64,000 nt of DNA from NCBI GenBank assembly GCA_963974345.1, contig CAXBBW010000002.1, positions 62,001-126,000 on the forward strand, in the 5' to 3' direction. Origin of the DNA: RHLJ01 sp963974345. Lineage in GTDB: Bacteria > Bacteroidota > Rhodothermia > Balneolales > Balneolaceae. Under the pieces are notes generated by a model. That model did no database searches. It saw only the letters and a list, made by a program, of their open reading frames with translations, and had not been told where the DNA came from. A program made the translations under genes and the position numbers. This document shows, in pieces, positions 45,670 through 54,483 of the stretch. Position 1 is the first letter of the stretch. Each line of letters opens with the position of its first letter.

Positions 45670-47539
45670 AAAGCTGTATCCTTATTCCAGTATTAAAGCT
45701 TAATCCTATGGTATTATATCCATAGGTTTCTTGAAAGTCTTCGTCCAGAAGATTTTTTAAATCTAGGAAGATTGTTGCTTTATTTTCGAATAACGAATAA
45801 TTGGCATAGGCATTAATTAAAAGATATGGATCAAGGGTAATCTGTTTTCTTGAGAAATTTGGAGTGAAATAGACATCTTCTCTTTCTCCGAAATAATTTA
45901 GATTTAAAGAAACACTCAATTTCTCGATAGGAGTTATATTTATCCCACCTCTTATACTAACATTAGGTCTTCTGTATAAATTATCATTTGTTATAGTAAC
46001 CCCGAAGAAATCTTTGGTTGTGATTTCTCCATCTACTAAGTCGAATGATCCATAAATTGTTGTTTTTGGGGATAAAACCCACCTTGAAGAGAATTCGAAA
46101 CCAGAGTCTTTTTGTTTGTCTTGATTGATATACCCTGTTGAACCGTAGAAAAGAACATTATCAATTTCACGGGAAAACACATTTCCAGAAAGAGTTAATC
46201 CTAGTTCATAATTATAATATTCGGCTCCAAAATTAAGATAAACACTCTCTTCTGGTTCTAAATCAGGATTCGCACCAAATGGTCCATACAATTCATCTAA
46301 CGTTGGTACTTTGAACCCTGTACTAAATGAACTCAACAACTTATACTTTTCCAAGAAATTGAATGAGACCGACTGACTAAATGATACATTTGAGCCGTAT
46401 TCATTATGCTTATTTAAACGAATTCCGGTTTCAGTATTAAATCCATTCCATTCTCTAATAACCGCAGAAGCATATGGACTGTATAAATCTGAAGAAAGTG
46501 ACGCATTTCCTAAAAGCATATTTTGATAACTAAAACCTACTAAAACTTGAGCTATTGGATTGAAAGAATAGGAGCCATAGGTATCAAAATTTTGAAGCTT
46601 TCCTTCGAATTCACCTCCGAATGTTGCAATATTCTTTCTATTGGTTTTTGCATAGCTGTAGTTAGAATTCAATGAAAAAGCATCTTTAGAGTAGCTTATT
46701 GAAACACCAGGGTTAAAAAATTCAGTTTCAAAAGTATTTGGTGCATCTAAAAAAATGCCAGCATCATAATCTCCGTCAAAAGAATTTAGTAATAGCCTTG
46801 GCGTTATCGTCAACTCTGGTATTGGTTTAACTGAAGTTTTAATCGAAAGCGTATTCTTTTCAAACCCATCTTTATCAAACGTATTTGTGTTAAGTGAATC
46901 ATTTGCCTCACTAATTCCATTTAAGGTCTCATGAGTAAAATTTACTCCATATTTAACTCCTTTTTGAGAACCACTTATACCAACCTGTTCTTTGTAGGAC
47001 CCGTAACTTCCAACAGATGCTGATGCATTCAAACCAATCTTTTGTTGGTCAGCTTCCTTTGTTATTATATTAATAACCCCTGCAATTGCATCTGAACCAT
47101 ACAACGTAGACATACTCCCTTTTACAACTTCAATTCTCTCAATTGTTTCCAAAGAAAGGTTTCTGATATCAAAAACTCCTCCAATAGTAGATGGATCGTT
47201 TACTGGGAGTCCATCAATAAGAAAGAGTGTGTATTTTGTGGATGCACCTTGTAAATAGGTTGCTTTATCTTTCCCTGCATTACTGTATGAACCGTTGATA
47301 TAAATACCAGCTTGTTCTGTAAGTAACTGAGATACATCTTTTCCAATACTTTTAGAGATGATTCCTTGATCAATTACTATGACTGGAAGAGTTGTTGATC
47401 TTAGAGAAGTGGATATTTTTGAAGCCGTAACAATTACCTCATCAAACTCGAGACTATCTGATACTTCTTGATTAGTTTGTGCTTGAACTGAGAGGCCGCA
47501 CAAAAAGCCTATTAGTATGAGTGTTAATATTTTGCTCAT
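45668..47539 (-). CDS. btuB: TonB-dependent receptor, BtuB-like, cobalamin-riboswitch regulated
   Basis: The 623-residue outer-membrane receptor has a signal peptide, a TonB-box-like DEVIVTASK near residue 32, a plug domain (VSQLLTEQAGIYINGS, TLFLIDGLPVNDPS, IERIEVVKGSMSTLYGSDAIAGVINIITK) and a C-terminal barrel ending GISFNTGIRIQL-like. The product is a vitamin B12 receptor in all likelihood, because a classical cobalamin riboswitch lies in its leader. The gene is alone; the partner BtuFCD or cobalamin synthesis genes are not in the window. Confidence 0.9.
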   Translation of the reverse strand: MSKILTLILIGFLCGLSVQAQTNQEVSDSLEFDEVIVTASKISTSLRSTTLPVIVIDQGIISKSIGKDVSQLLTEQAGIYINGSYSNAGKDKATYLQGASTKYTLFLIDGLPVNDPSTIGGVFDIRNLSLETIERIEVVKGSMSTLYGSDAIAGVINIITKEADQQKIGLNASASVGSYGSYKEQVGISGSQKGVKYGVNFTHETLNGISEANDSLNTNTFDKDGFEKNTLSIKTSVKPIPELTITPRLLLNSFDGDYDAGIFLDAPNTFETEFFNPGVSISYSKDAFSLNSNYSYAKTNRKNIATFGGEFEGKLQNFDTYGSYSFNPIAQVLVGFSYQNMLLGNASLSSDLYSPYASAVIREWNGFNTETGIRLNKHNEYGSNVSFSQSVSFNFLEKYKLLSSFSTGFKVPTLDELYGPFGANPDLEPEESVYLNFGAEYYNYELGLTLSGNVFSREIDNVLFYGSTGYINQDKQKDSGFEFSSRWVLSPKTTIYGSFDLVDGEITTKDFFGVTITNDNLYRRPNVSIRGGINITPIEKLSVSLNLNYFGEREDVYFTPNFSRKQITLDPYLLINAYANYSLFENKATIFLDLKNLLDEDFQETYGYNTIGLSFNTGIRIQL

Positions 47540-47577
47540 GGTTTTTTATTTAAAGTGTTAACCGATGAGCTCTCGTT

Positions 47578-47622
47578 AAAAAAGTGGGGAAACGTTATTA
47601 TGCCGAAATATAACCCCGACAC
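47578..47622 (-). promoter_or_regulatory. Candidate riboswitch-controlled terminator hairpin in the btuB leader
   Basis: On the reverse strand a GTG-TC-GGGG / CCCCAC stem with an inner GTTAT/ATAAC pairing (bulged) is followed by TTTTTT. It sits between the cobalamin riboswitch and the receptor start codon, where an attenuator would be expected. The pairing is imperfect, so this is moderate evidence only. Confidence 0.45.
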
Positions 47623-47664
47623 ATGTTACATTCCCGGCCCTTCCTCCGAAAGCCTGAATTATAG

Positions 47665-47840
47665 AAATGCAAACAGGCAGGTCTTCTGACTTACTCTACG
47701 TTAACGGCCTTCCCGTTACCTCAAAAAGGACAGTGGCAAAATTTGGCTAACGCTTGTTAGAGTTTACAGCTACGGGGATAGTCCCGGATTTACACCGGAT
47801 TCCCTATTAATTTTCTTGCCTAAACAAGAAAAACCTATTG
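47665..47840 (-). promoter_or_regulatory. Cobalamin (B12) riboswitch
   Basis: Read on the reverse strand, the leader shows the class-I cobalamin aptamer consensus in order: GGGAATCCGGTG with AATCCGGGAC, then CCCCGTAGCTGT, then GCCACTG, GGGAAGGC and the 3' B12 box GTCAGAAGACCTGCCTGTTT. This is a textbook match. It ends about 125 nt before the start of the BtuB-like receptor, which it should repress when adenosylcobalamin is plentiful. Confidence 0.97.
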
Positions 47841-47886
47841 CGCACCAACGATATGCTTTGTTGGTAATAATGTCAATAAAAAGAAA

Positions 47887-49077
47887 TTAACTAATGGGAA
47901 TGCTTACAGAAAAATTTGAGCCCTTTCCTAAACTTGAGTTTACTTCTAATGATCCATTGAGTTCATGAATATGATATTGAACAAAATTTAAACCCAATCC
48001 AAAGCCTTGCTCCCCACTTGTTCCCTCTGTTGAAATATTTTTCTTATTCAGAATATTTTCTACCCTATTTGAATCCATTCCTTCTCCAGAGTCTTTTACC
48101 AAAATCTTAAGCTCTCGTTTAAAATCTTTTTCCTCTTCATTAATTGTTTTTTTCAAAATTTGAAATTCGACTTTTACACGTCCATTTTTTGAGCTAAACT
48201 TCATAGCGTTAGAGATTAGATTTCCAGTTATTTGTACCAGTAGTCTACCTTCAAAAGACAAATCAATATCATTTTCATCAAAAACGACTTCAAACTCGAT
48301 TCCTTTTCTTATCGCAAGCGGTAAGTATAGTCGTTCCAATTTTTCTGAAAGCTCTTTTACGTTTGTTTGTACTTTATTTTGTTCTTGGGATCGATCTAGA
48401 ATACTTTCCGCATATTCAACTATAGACTTACAACTTCCTTTTTGAAGTTTTAAAAATTTATCTATCTCTTTATTTGTGCTATTATTCTCAAGGCTTATTA
48501 AATCTCCTAATCCCATGATTCCATTAATCATGCCTCTCAAATCATGAACTATTTCTTTTTTGGCGGATTTAAGGTTGTGATTCTCATTTTTCAACTTATT
48601 TAACACTCTTAAATCTTCAAGTCTGTGAACAATTTCTTCAGCAACGAGAATTAATAATTCTTTCTTTTCCTCAGATAAACTTAATTCCTTTAGGCTTATC
48701 ACACACAAAGAGCCTATGTTGAACCCTTCTTTTGAAACAAGAGGTATTCCATAATAATATTTTGCTCCAGCTTTTTTAACACTTTCTAAATGCTGAAATC
48801 TTTCATCTTTGTTGAGATCTATTACCTCAAGAGGTTCTTTTCCTTTAATCGTATAAGTACATATTGTTTCTTCTCTTTCAGCTTGTAATTTTTTTGTCCC
48901 AACTTGAGAAATTGACCATTGAGTGAAATGATCAATAAGATTAAGTTGTGAAATCTCAGTTCCCGCAATTCGTGCAGCAAGCTTATTTAAATCAATAAAT
49001 TCATTTTTAAGAGATTCATAATCTAAATCAAAATCAGATAAATTTAATACACGCTCAAACTCTTTATTAATTTCCAC
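47887..49077 (-). CDS. GAF-domain sensor histidine kinase, orphan
   Basis: The 396-residue soluble kinase has a GAF domain at about 20-155 (YTIKGKEPLEVIDLNKDERFQ, YYGIPLVSKEGFNIGSLCVI), then a dimerisation/phosphoacceptor helix with HDLRGMINGIMGL (H178), and an HATPase domain with the N box NLISNAMKFSSKNG, the G1 box VKDSGEGMD and the G2 box GFGLGLNFVQYHIH. It has no membrane segment and no response regulator next to it, so it is an orphan cytosolic kinase. The signal bound by the GAF domain is unknown. Confidence 0.9.
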   Translation of the reverse strand: MEINKEFERVLNLSDFDLDYESLKNEFIDLNKLAARIAGTEISQLNLIDHFTQWSISQVGTKKLQAEREETICTYTIKGKEPLEVIDLNKDERFQHLESVKKAGAKYYYGIPLVSKEGFNIGSLCVISLKELSLSEEKKELLILVAEEIVHRLEDLRVLNKLKNENHNLKSAKKEIVHDLRGMINGIMGLGDLISLENNSTNKEIDKFLKLQKGSCKSIVEYAESILDRSQEQNKVQTNVKELSEKLERLYLPLAIRKGIEFEVVFDENDIDLSFEGRLLVQITGNLISNAMKFSSKNGRVKVEFQILKKTINEEEKDFKRELKILVKDSGEGMDSNRVENILNKKNISTEGTSGEQGFGLGLNFVQYHIHELNGSLEVNSSLGKGSNFSVSIPIS

Positions 49078-49198
49078 AATACACCAATTTATTTAATTGA
49101 GATCATTATACATTAAAAGTATACGTAAACTCTATGCTACCAGATTGTAGAATTTTTTATTCTAATTGAAGTTTTAATACACTCGAAAAAAATTATAT

Positions 49199-50329
49199 TC
49201 ACTTCAAGATAAAATTCTTCCCCACTTTCTGAATTACCAATTCTTTCATTTCAAGCTGTAATAAGATCACTAGTAACTGACTTGTATTTAAACCCAATTC
49301 ATCACTAATAGTATCAATTTGCGCTTCTCCAAGTTCGAGAAACTCACACACTTTTTTGCTTACATCATCAAGATCTTCGTTTCTCCATAGTTTGGGATCG
49401 GGCAAGTTATTTTTAGGTGAAGAGGCTTTATCTCCTTGTTCTATCGGTAATTCTTCGAGAATGTCACCTACTGTCTGAACTAGTTTTGCGGCACCGGTCT
49501 TTATAAGATAATTACATCCAGACCCTGATAGGTTATCTAGCGAATGAGGAACTGCAAACACTTCTCGATTTTGGTCAAGGGCAAGATCGGCTGTAATCAT
49601 ACTTCCACCTTTAATTCCAGATTCTATAACTAAAACACCTAAACTCATTCCACTTACAATTCTATTTCTAACTGGGAAATTTCCTGCATCAGGGTTAGTA
49701 CCAAGTGGAAATTCTGTGATTACAGCCCCTCCTTCTTTAACTATTCTATTTGCTAAAGCAGCATTTTCTTTCGGATAAAGATTATCAATTCCTGACCCTA
49801 ACACTGCAACAGTTAGCGCCCCAACATCTAAAGCGGCTTTATGAGAAATAGCATCGATACCATGCGCCAAACCACTAAAAATACATAAGCCTTCCTCGCC
49901 CATTTCTTTAGAGAGTTTTTCTGCCATTTTCTTACCATATGGCGTAGCATTGCGTGTGCCAATTACACCAACTCCAGTTTTTGACAGAGCCTCGGGATTA
50001 CCCTTTATCCAAAATAAAGCTGGTGGATCATAAATCTGCTTGAGTAATGTTGGATACTCAGGATCAGCAATGGTGATAATTTGAGATTTATTCTTTCCAG
50101 TTTCTTTAAGTATATGATCTACTTCATCCCATTTGTTAAAGGTAAGAATTGAAAGTGCTGAAGCTTCCCCAATACTTTCTACACTGCGAAGCTCTGTTTT
50201 CGAAAGCTTGAATATTTTTGAAGGATCATCAATCGCTTTTGCAAGAAGCTTTATACGTTTTGAACCCAACCCAGAGATTAGGCTAAGTGCTAATAATGTT
50301 CTTTTTATATTGTTATTTGAGTTACTCAT
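49199..50329 (-). CDS. dprA: DNA-processing protein DprA
   Basis: Loads RecA on incoming single-stranded DNA during natural transformation. The start at 50329 (MSNSNNNIKRTLLALSL) is preferred to an upstream TTG at 50338. The 376-residue protein has an N-terminal HhH/SAM-like part, the Rossmann-like domain with GVIGTRNATPYGKKMAE, FSGLAHGIDAISHKAAL, GSGIDNLYP and EFPLGTNPDAGNFPVRNRI, and a C-terminal winged helix (DTISDELGLNTSQLLVILLQLE). It lies 5 bp after the stop of the unrecognised gene upstream. Confidence 0.95.
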   Translation of the reverse strand: MSNSNNNIKRTLLALSLISGLGSKRIKLLAKAIDDPSKIFKLSKTELRSVESIGEASALSILTFNKWDEVDHILKETGKNKSQIITIADPEYPTLLKQIYDPPALFWIKGNPEALSKTGVGVIGTRNATPYGKKMAEKLSKEMGEEGLCIFSGLAHGIDAISHKAALDVGALTVAVLGSGIDNLYPKENAALANRIVKEGGAVITEFPLGTNPDAGNFPVRNRIVSGMSLGVLVIESGIKGGSMITADLALDQNREVFAVPHSLDNLSGSGCNYLIKTGAAKLVQTVGDILEELPIEQGDKASSPKNNLPDPKLWRNEDLDDVSKKVCEFLELGEAQIDTISDELGLNTSQLLVILLQLEMKELVIQKVGKNFILK

Positions 50330-50334
50330 TTTGA

Positions 50335-51681
50335 TCAAAAAACAAGCTTTTTTCCAAATACATGTTTAACTCTGTTTTCTAGTCTACTCTTATTAACAGA
50401 TTCAAAACTTCTACTTTGATCCTTATAAAGACTAATAAACCCTCTCTTACCAGTAGTTTTATAAATGAGGTTACCAATTGCAAATGCAACAGATTCTAAT
50501 CCTAGTGTTGTTGAAACTTGCAACCCAGCAACAGCAGCAGCGATGCCTATACTTACCGAGGAATCAATGATTACATTTTTAGGTAATTTTGTTCCCAAAA
50601 CAACTCTTGATATTTTTTTTGAAAACCTTTTATCGTCAAACAATTCTAACTCATACTCCTCCATTGATTGATCTACTAATTTTATAAAATCTTTATATTC
50701 CTCATCCGATGAAAAAGAAGCCTCCCATAACTTTTTCCGATAGGTTTTAAATTCTCTTTTTTTTGAATCTTCAATTGCATAATTAATCAGATCCAGTCCT
50801 TTTACCTTTTGACCTGAAAGCATTAACGCACCCAATGCAAATGGAGGGATCAAAGGTTCTCCTGAAAAACCATTTTCGGTTTCTTGTTTAATCAACTTAT
50901 TTAGCTGAGTTTCCTTATTTATCCTTAATGCAATATCCCTCCAAGCAAGTTTAGAATACATCTCTGAGATAGCCCATTTAGAATAGTCTGTTGGTTGATA
51001 TGCACTTTTAGCATTTTCAGCATACTTGTTCAACAGATGTGAGCGGTAGGTATTAATTACTTTACTATAAAAATCCCCTTTTTCATCCACATTCAACGAT
51101 TTGCTAAAATTATAGAACTTAATAAAATCTTGCTCATACTCTTTCTTACAAAGATTTAGTATAAAACGCCTTCCAGTTATTCCTCTATTTGATTGAATAT
51201 CATGAATAAATTGTTCAAGAAGGCTCTCATTTTTAAGTAACGACCTGTCTATCAATACTTTATCAAATATTTCAACTCTCTCTCTTGAAAAAGCACCTGA
51301 AGTTGCAAGAGGCGTGTTATTGAGTAGTTCCTCATCATCTATTAGCTGATGGATACTTTGAATGGCACTAGAAAAAGACTCACTAGACAATTCTTCCTTT
51401 ATTTTTGAGTCTGGCTCAAATGCTTTTATGTTACTTAACTTTATATCAGTAGTTTTCGTAATCTGTTCAATACATTGAACTAATTTACCAAGCGACTTTT
51501 TTGGAATAGCAGCATCATAATAGAGGGTATTTGATAGAGCGATACATTCTATAAATTCCAATACCTGAAACAGTTCTTTGATAGTAATTTCAGGATTCCT
51601 GCTATTAAAAATTGAAATTGTATCAGTTATCGTTCGAGAGTTAGAAAAAATTGAACCATCATAGCTTTTCTTAAAATCCAT
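50335..51681 (-). CDS. Unrecognised 448-residue protein between obgE and dprA
   Basis: The ATG at 51681 (MDFKKSYDGSIFSNSRTITD) is a more natural start than one at 51714. No signal peptide. The N-terminal two-thirds are mostly polar helices with many Ile/Lys/Glu; about 45 residues from the C-terminus a hydrophobic patch (SVSIGIAAAVAGLQVSTTLG and VAFAIGNLIYKT) could be one or two membrane or membrane-associated helices, followed by a basic tail. I recognise no family and no catalytic motif. It ends 5 bp before dprA and follows obgE after 73 bp, so it is likely transcribed in between. Codon and base use look slightly more AT-rich than its neighbours, which hints at an insertion. Confidence 0.7.
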   Translation of the reverse strand: MDFKKSYDGSIFSNSRTITDTISIFNSRNPEITIKELFQVLEFIECIALSNTLYYDAAIPKKSLGKLVQCIEQITKTTDIKLSNIKAFEPDSKIKEELSSESFSSAIQSIHQLIDDEELLNNTPLATSGAFSRERVEIFDKVLIDRSLLKNESLLEQFIHDIQSNRGITGRRFILNLCKKEYEQDFIKFYNFSKSLNVDEKGDFYSKVINTYRSHLLNKYAENAKSAYQPTDYSKWAISEMYSKLAWRDIALRINKETQLNKLIKQETENGFSGEPLIPPFALGALMLSGQKVKGLDLINYAIEDSKKREFKTYRKKLWEASFSSDEEYKDFIKLVDQSMEEYELELFDDKRFSKKISRVVLGTKLPKNVIIDSSVSIGIAAAVAGLQVSTTLGLESVAFAIGNLIYKTTGKRGFISLYKDQSRSFESVNKSRLENRVKHVFGKKLVF

Positions 51682-51753
51682 TTCTTTATTAATTACATTC
51701 AAAATAATTAACACTTTGGATTTAATTAGAAATTTGATTCAAAAAATCTACAT

Positions 51754-52755
51754 CTAGATGTCCGATTCCAAGGTTTTTGTATATTGGATTCGTTCCCAAA
51801 GTGTTTCTCTTAGCTCATCAACACCGTGTCCAGTAGCAGATGAAATAGGAATAACGGGAATTTCATCCTCAAAATACAACTCTTCTTCTAACTTAAACCC
51901 TTGTTTTAAATCCATCTTAGTGATAGCTAACACCCGAGGCTTGTCTAATAAATCTGCTCTATAGGACTTTAATTCGTTTAAGAGCGCTTTGTATTCATAC
52001 TCAATGTCTGTATCTGCACTCACCATAAAGAGGAGCACATTATTTCGTTCAATATGTCGTAGGAACTGTATTCCAAGACCTTTTCCCTGATGTGCTTCTT
52101 CAATTATTCCTGGAATATCTGCCATTACAAAACTTCGATAATCGGCAAATTTTACAACTCCGAGGTTAGGTTCTAGTGTTGTAAAAGGGTAATCAGCAAT
52201 TTTCGGTTTTGCTTCAGACAATGCTGAAAGTAAAGTGCTTTTCCCTGCATTTGGAAAACCAACAAGTCCAACATCCGCAATCAATTTAAGCTCTAGTTCA
52301 ATAACACGTTCTTCGCCAGGTTTTCCAGGTTGAGAGAACTGAGGGGTTTGATTCGTAGAACTTCGAAAATGCCAGTTTCCTAATCCACCTTGACCACCTT
52401 CTGCGATTATGAGTGTTTGTTCGTTTTCGGTAATCTCACCAACTCGTTCTCGAGTATCAGCATCAAAAGCTACCGTACCTAGTGGTACTTCAAGAATAAC
52501 ATTAGGACCATCTGCTCCTGTTCTTTTGTTTTTTGAACCGTCAACACCAGGTTTGGCTTTTATAAATTTCTTATATCGAAGATCCAGAATAGTATTTAGC
52601 TGAACATTTCCTTTAAGAATAATGCTCCCACCCTTTCCTCCATCACCGCCATCAGGCCCCCCTTTTGGTATATATTTTTCTCGACGAAAGTGAGAAGAAC
52701 CAGCTCCACCATTTCCAGAGGTAACATAAATTTTAGCGTAATCTGCGAATCTCAT
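51754..52755 (-). CDS. obgE: GTPase ObgE/CgtA
   Basis: The 333-residue ribosome-associated GTPase has the Gly-rich Obg fold (GNGGAGSSHFRREKYIP, GGDGGKGGSI, GGLGNWHFRSSTNQTP) and a G domain with the P-loop GFPNAGKSTLL, switch I YPFTTLEPN, DIPGIIEEAHQGKGLG and the TKMD motif. The optional C-terminal OCT domain is absent, as often in this phylum. Confidence 0.96.
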   Translation of the reverse strand: MRFADYAKIYVTSGNGGAGSSHFRREKYIPKGGPDGGDGGKGGSIILKGNVQLNTILDLRYKKFIKAKPGVDGSKNKRTGADGPNVILEVPLGTVAFDADTRERVGEITENEQTLIIAEGGQGGLGNWHFRSSTNQTPQFSQPGKPGEERVIELELKLIADVGLVGFPNAGKSTLLSALSEAKPKIADYPFTTLEPNLGVVKFADYRSFVMADIPGIIEEAHQGKGLGIQFLRHIERNNVLLFMVSADTDIEYEYKALLNELKSYRADLLDKPRVLAITKMDLKQGFKLEEELYFEDEIPVIPISSATGHGVDELRETLWERIQYTKTLESDI

Positions 52756-52851
52756 AGTTTCGTTATGTGTTAATAGTTATTTGATATTTGTCAACTCCGA
52801 TTAACCATTAACAAGTTTCGGATAGCAAAAACGTCTAGCAAAAGCTACCGC

Positions 52852-53697
52852 TTATTTCTTGTGAAGAATAATTTTTAGCAGCTGAGATAGCTTTTCTTTC
52901 ATCTCTGTTCGAGGAACAATAAAATCGAGAAAACCATGCTCAAGCAAATATTCTGCAGTTTGGAACCCTTCAGGTAAATCACGTCCTATGGTTTGACGTA
53001 CAACTCTTGGGCCTGCAAAAGCTATTAAAGCTTCAGGTTCAGCAACATTGAAATCTCCCAACATAGCATAGCTGGCAGTAACACCACCAGTCGTAGGATT
53101 GGTTAGATAGGAAATAAAAGGAATTCCTTCTTTATCGAGCTGAGCAAGTTTTGCTGATGTTTTTGCCATCTGCATCAAACTAAGAACACTTTCCATCATT
53201 CGAGCGCCACCAGTTTGTGAAATTATAATTAAAGGAAATTTCTTTTCCCGGGCATGATCAATGGCAATTGCAAGTCGCTCACCAACAACAGATCCCATAC
53301 TTCCACCAATAAAACTGAAATCCATACAGCCAACAACAAGATCAAGACCATTCATTTTACCAACTCCAACACGAGCCGCATCCGTAAGTCCAGTCTTCTT
53401 CTTAGAATCTTCAAGTCGATCGGTGTATTTCTTACGATCAGTAAATTCTAAAGGATCAGTAGAAACAATATTTCCACCTAATTCTTTGAATTTCCCACCA
53501 TCAAAAATAATATCAAAATACTCTTTACTACCAATTTGAAAATGGTGACCACTAAGCGGATCTACAAATAAATTCTCTTCTAACTCGCGCCGGTGAATAG
53601 TTTCTCCTGTTGTAGGAACTTTAACCCAAACGCCCTCAGGCATTTCTTTCTTTTCAGCGGTTTGAATATTTTCGTCTTTTCTTTTAAACCAGGACAT
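52852..53697 (-). CDS. accD: Acetyl-CoA carboxylase carboxyltransferase subunit beta, zinc ribbon Cys missing
   Basis: Transfers carboxyl from biotin to acetyl-CoA with AccA in fatty-acid synthesis. The 281-residue protein shows the AccD N-terminus MSWFKRKDENIQTAEKKEMP and the crotonase-like core (GGARMMESVLSLMQMAKTSA, NPTTGGVTASYAMLGD, AGPRVVRQTIG). The zinc ribbon, in which E. coli AccD has Cys 27, 30, 46 and 49, reads here WVKVPTTGETI and VDPLSGHHF, with Val, Thr, Asp and Ser at those positions. I checked the codons directly; none is a Cys codon. Function is probably kept without zinc, or another mode of RNA/structure support is used. Confidence 0.95.
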   Translation of the reverse strand: MSWFKRKDENIQTAEKKEMPEGVWVKVPTTGETIHRRELEENLFVDPLSGHHFQIGSKEYFDIIFDGGKFKELGGNIVSTDPLEFTDRKKYTDRLEDSKKKTGLTDAARVGVGKMNGLDLVVGCMDFSFIGGSMGSVVGERLAIAIDHAREKKFPLIIISQTGGARMMESVLSLMQMAKTSAKLAQLDKEGIPFISYLTNPTTGGVTASYAMLGDFNVAEPEALIAFAGPRVVRQTIGRDLPEGFQTAEYLLEHGFLDFIVPRTEMKEKLSQLLKIILHKK

Positions 53698-53820
53698 AAA
53701 CTCCGTTTTTCTTATTTCAGTTAAAATAAAGATTCTTTGCCTTAAATCTGAATTGGAATCTCGCTTACTTTTTTAAATCTAATTAACAACTTCACCCAGT
53801 AAATTTTGATAAAGTGTACC

Positions 53821-54483
53821 TTACGAATTATTAACCTGACTACTACTTATATAATTCGGGTTTAGAGCTTCGGAACTGGTTTCTTTGAAGAACTGGGAAT
53901 TGGGTTGATTCGAAAATAAATGGATGAGGTTCGAAGCCGAGATAACTCCCGAACCATATGTACTAACTTTCTCAAGAGTACTTTCTGAAAGCCGATTGAT
54001 TCCCGTCCCAATTACATAATCTCCTTCAGTAATTTCCTCTTCAAACTCGATGATCTCTTTAATAGACATTTCAGAATTTCGGATTAACTTTTCATTCGCA
54101 CTAAATGACTGGTGATATATGTGGGTTCTTCGGGCATCTATTATTGAATGAACGGTTAGATTACCTGGAACTTCTACTACCGACTGAGCAAAGCCAGCCA
54201 ACGTGTTCACTTCAAATAGCTTCACTTTCGATTGGAACAAAATCCCTTTAATAGCGCTAGCTACTATTCGTAGACCCGTGTACGAACCAGGACCATTACT
54301 GACTAATACCGCTTCTAATTCTTCAATACTAAAGTTATGTTCCTTCATTAACTCTTGGGTGAAAAGAAAAACATTGTCCGAATGAACACTCCTTCCCTGA
54401 ATTTTTTTTTCGAAGATCTCTCCGTTCTTATTTTGAAAGGATACCGAACAAATATCTGTCGCTGTTTCGTAAGCTAGAATCAT
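53821..54483 (-). CDS. tsaB: tRNA threonylcarbamoyladenosine biosynthesis protein TsaB
   Basis: The start at 54483 (MILAYETATDICSVSF) fits the family; a longer frame to 54528 has an improbable basic leader. The 220-residue ASKHA-fold protein partners TsaD and TsaE in t6A37 synthesis. NGPGSYTGLRIVASAIKGIL is the typical TsaB signature. Its ATG overlaps the TGA of the upstream EEP gene, so it is translationally coupled to it. Confidence 0.93.
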   Translation of the reverse strand: MILAYETATDICSVSFQNKNGEIFEKKIQGRSVHSDNVFLFTQELMKEHNFSIEELEAVLVSNGPGSYTGLRIVASAIKGILFQSKVKLFEVNTLAGFAQSVVEVPGNLTVHSIIDARRTHIYHQSFSANEKLIRNSEMSIKEIIEFEEEITEGDYVIGTGINRLSESTLEKVSTYGSGVISASNLIHLFSNQPNSQFFKETSSEALNPNYISSSQVNNS

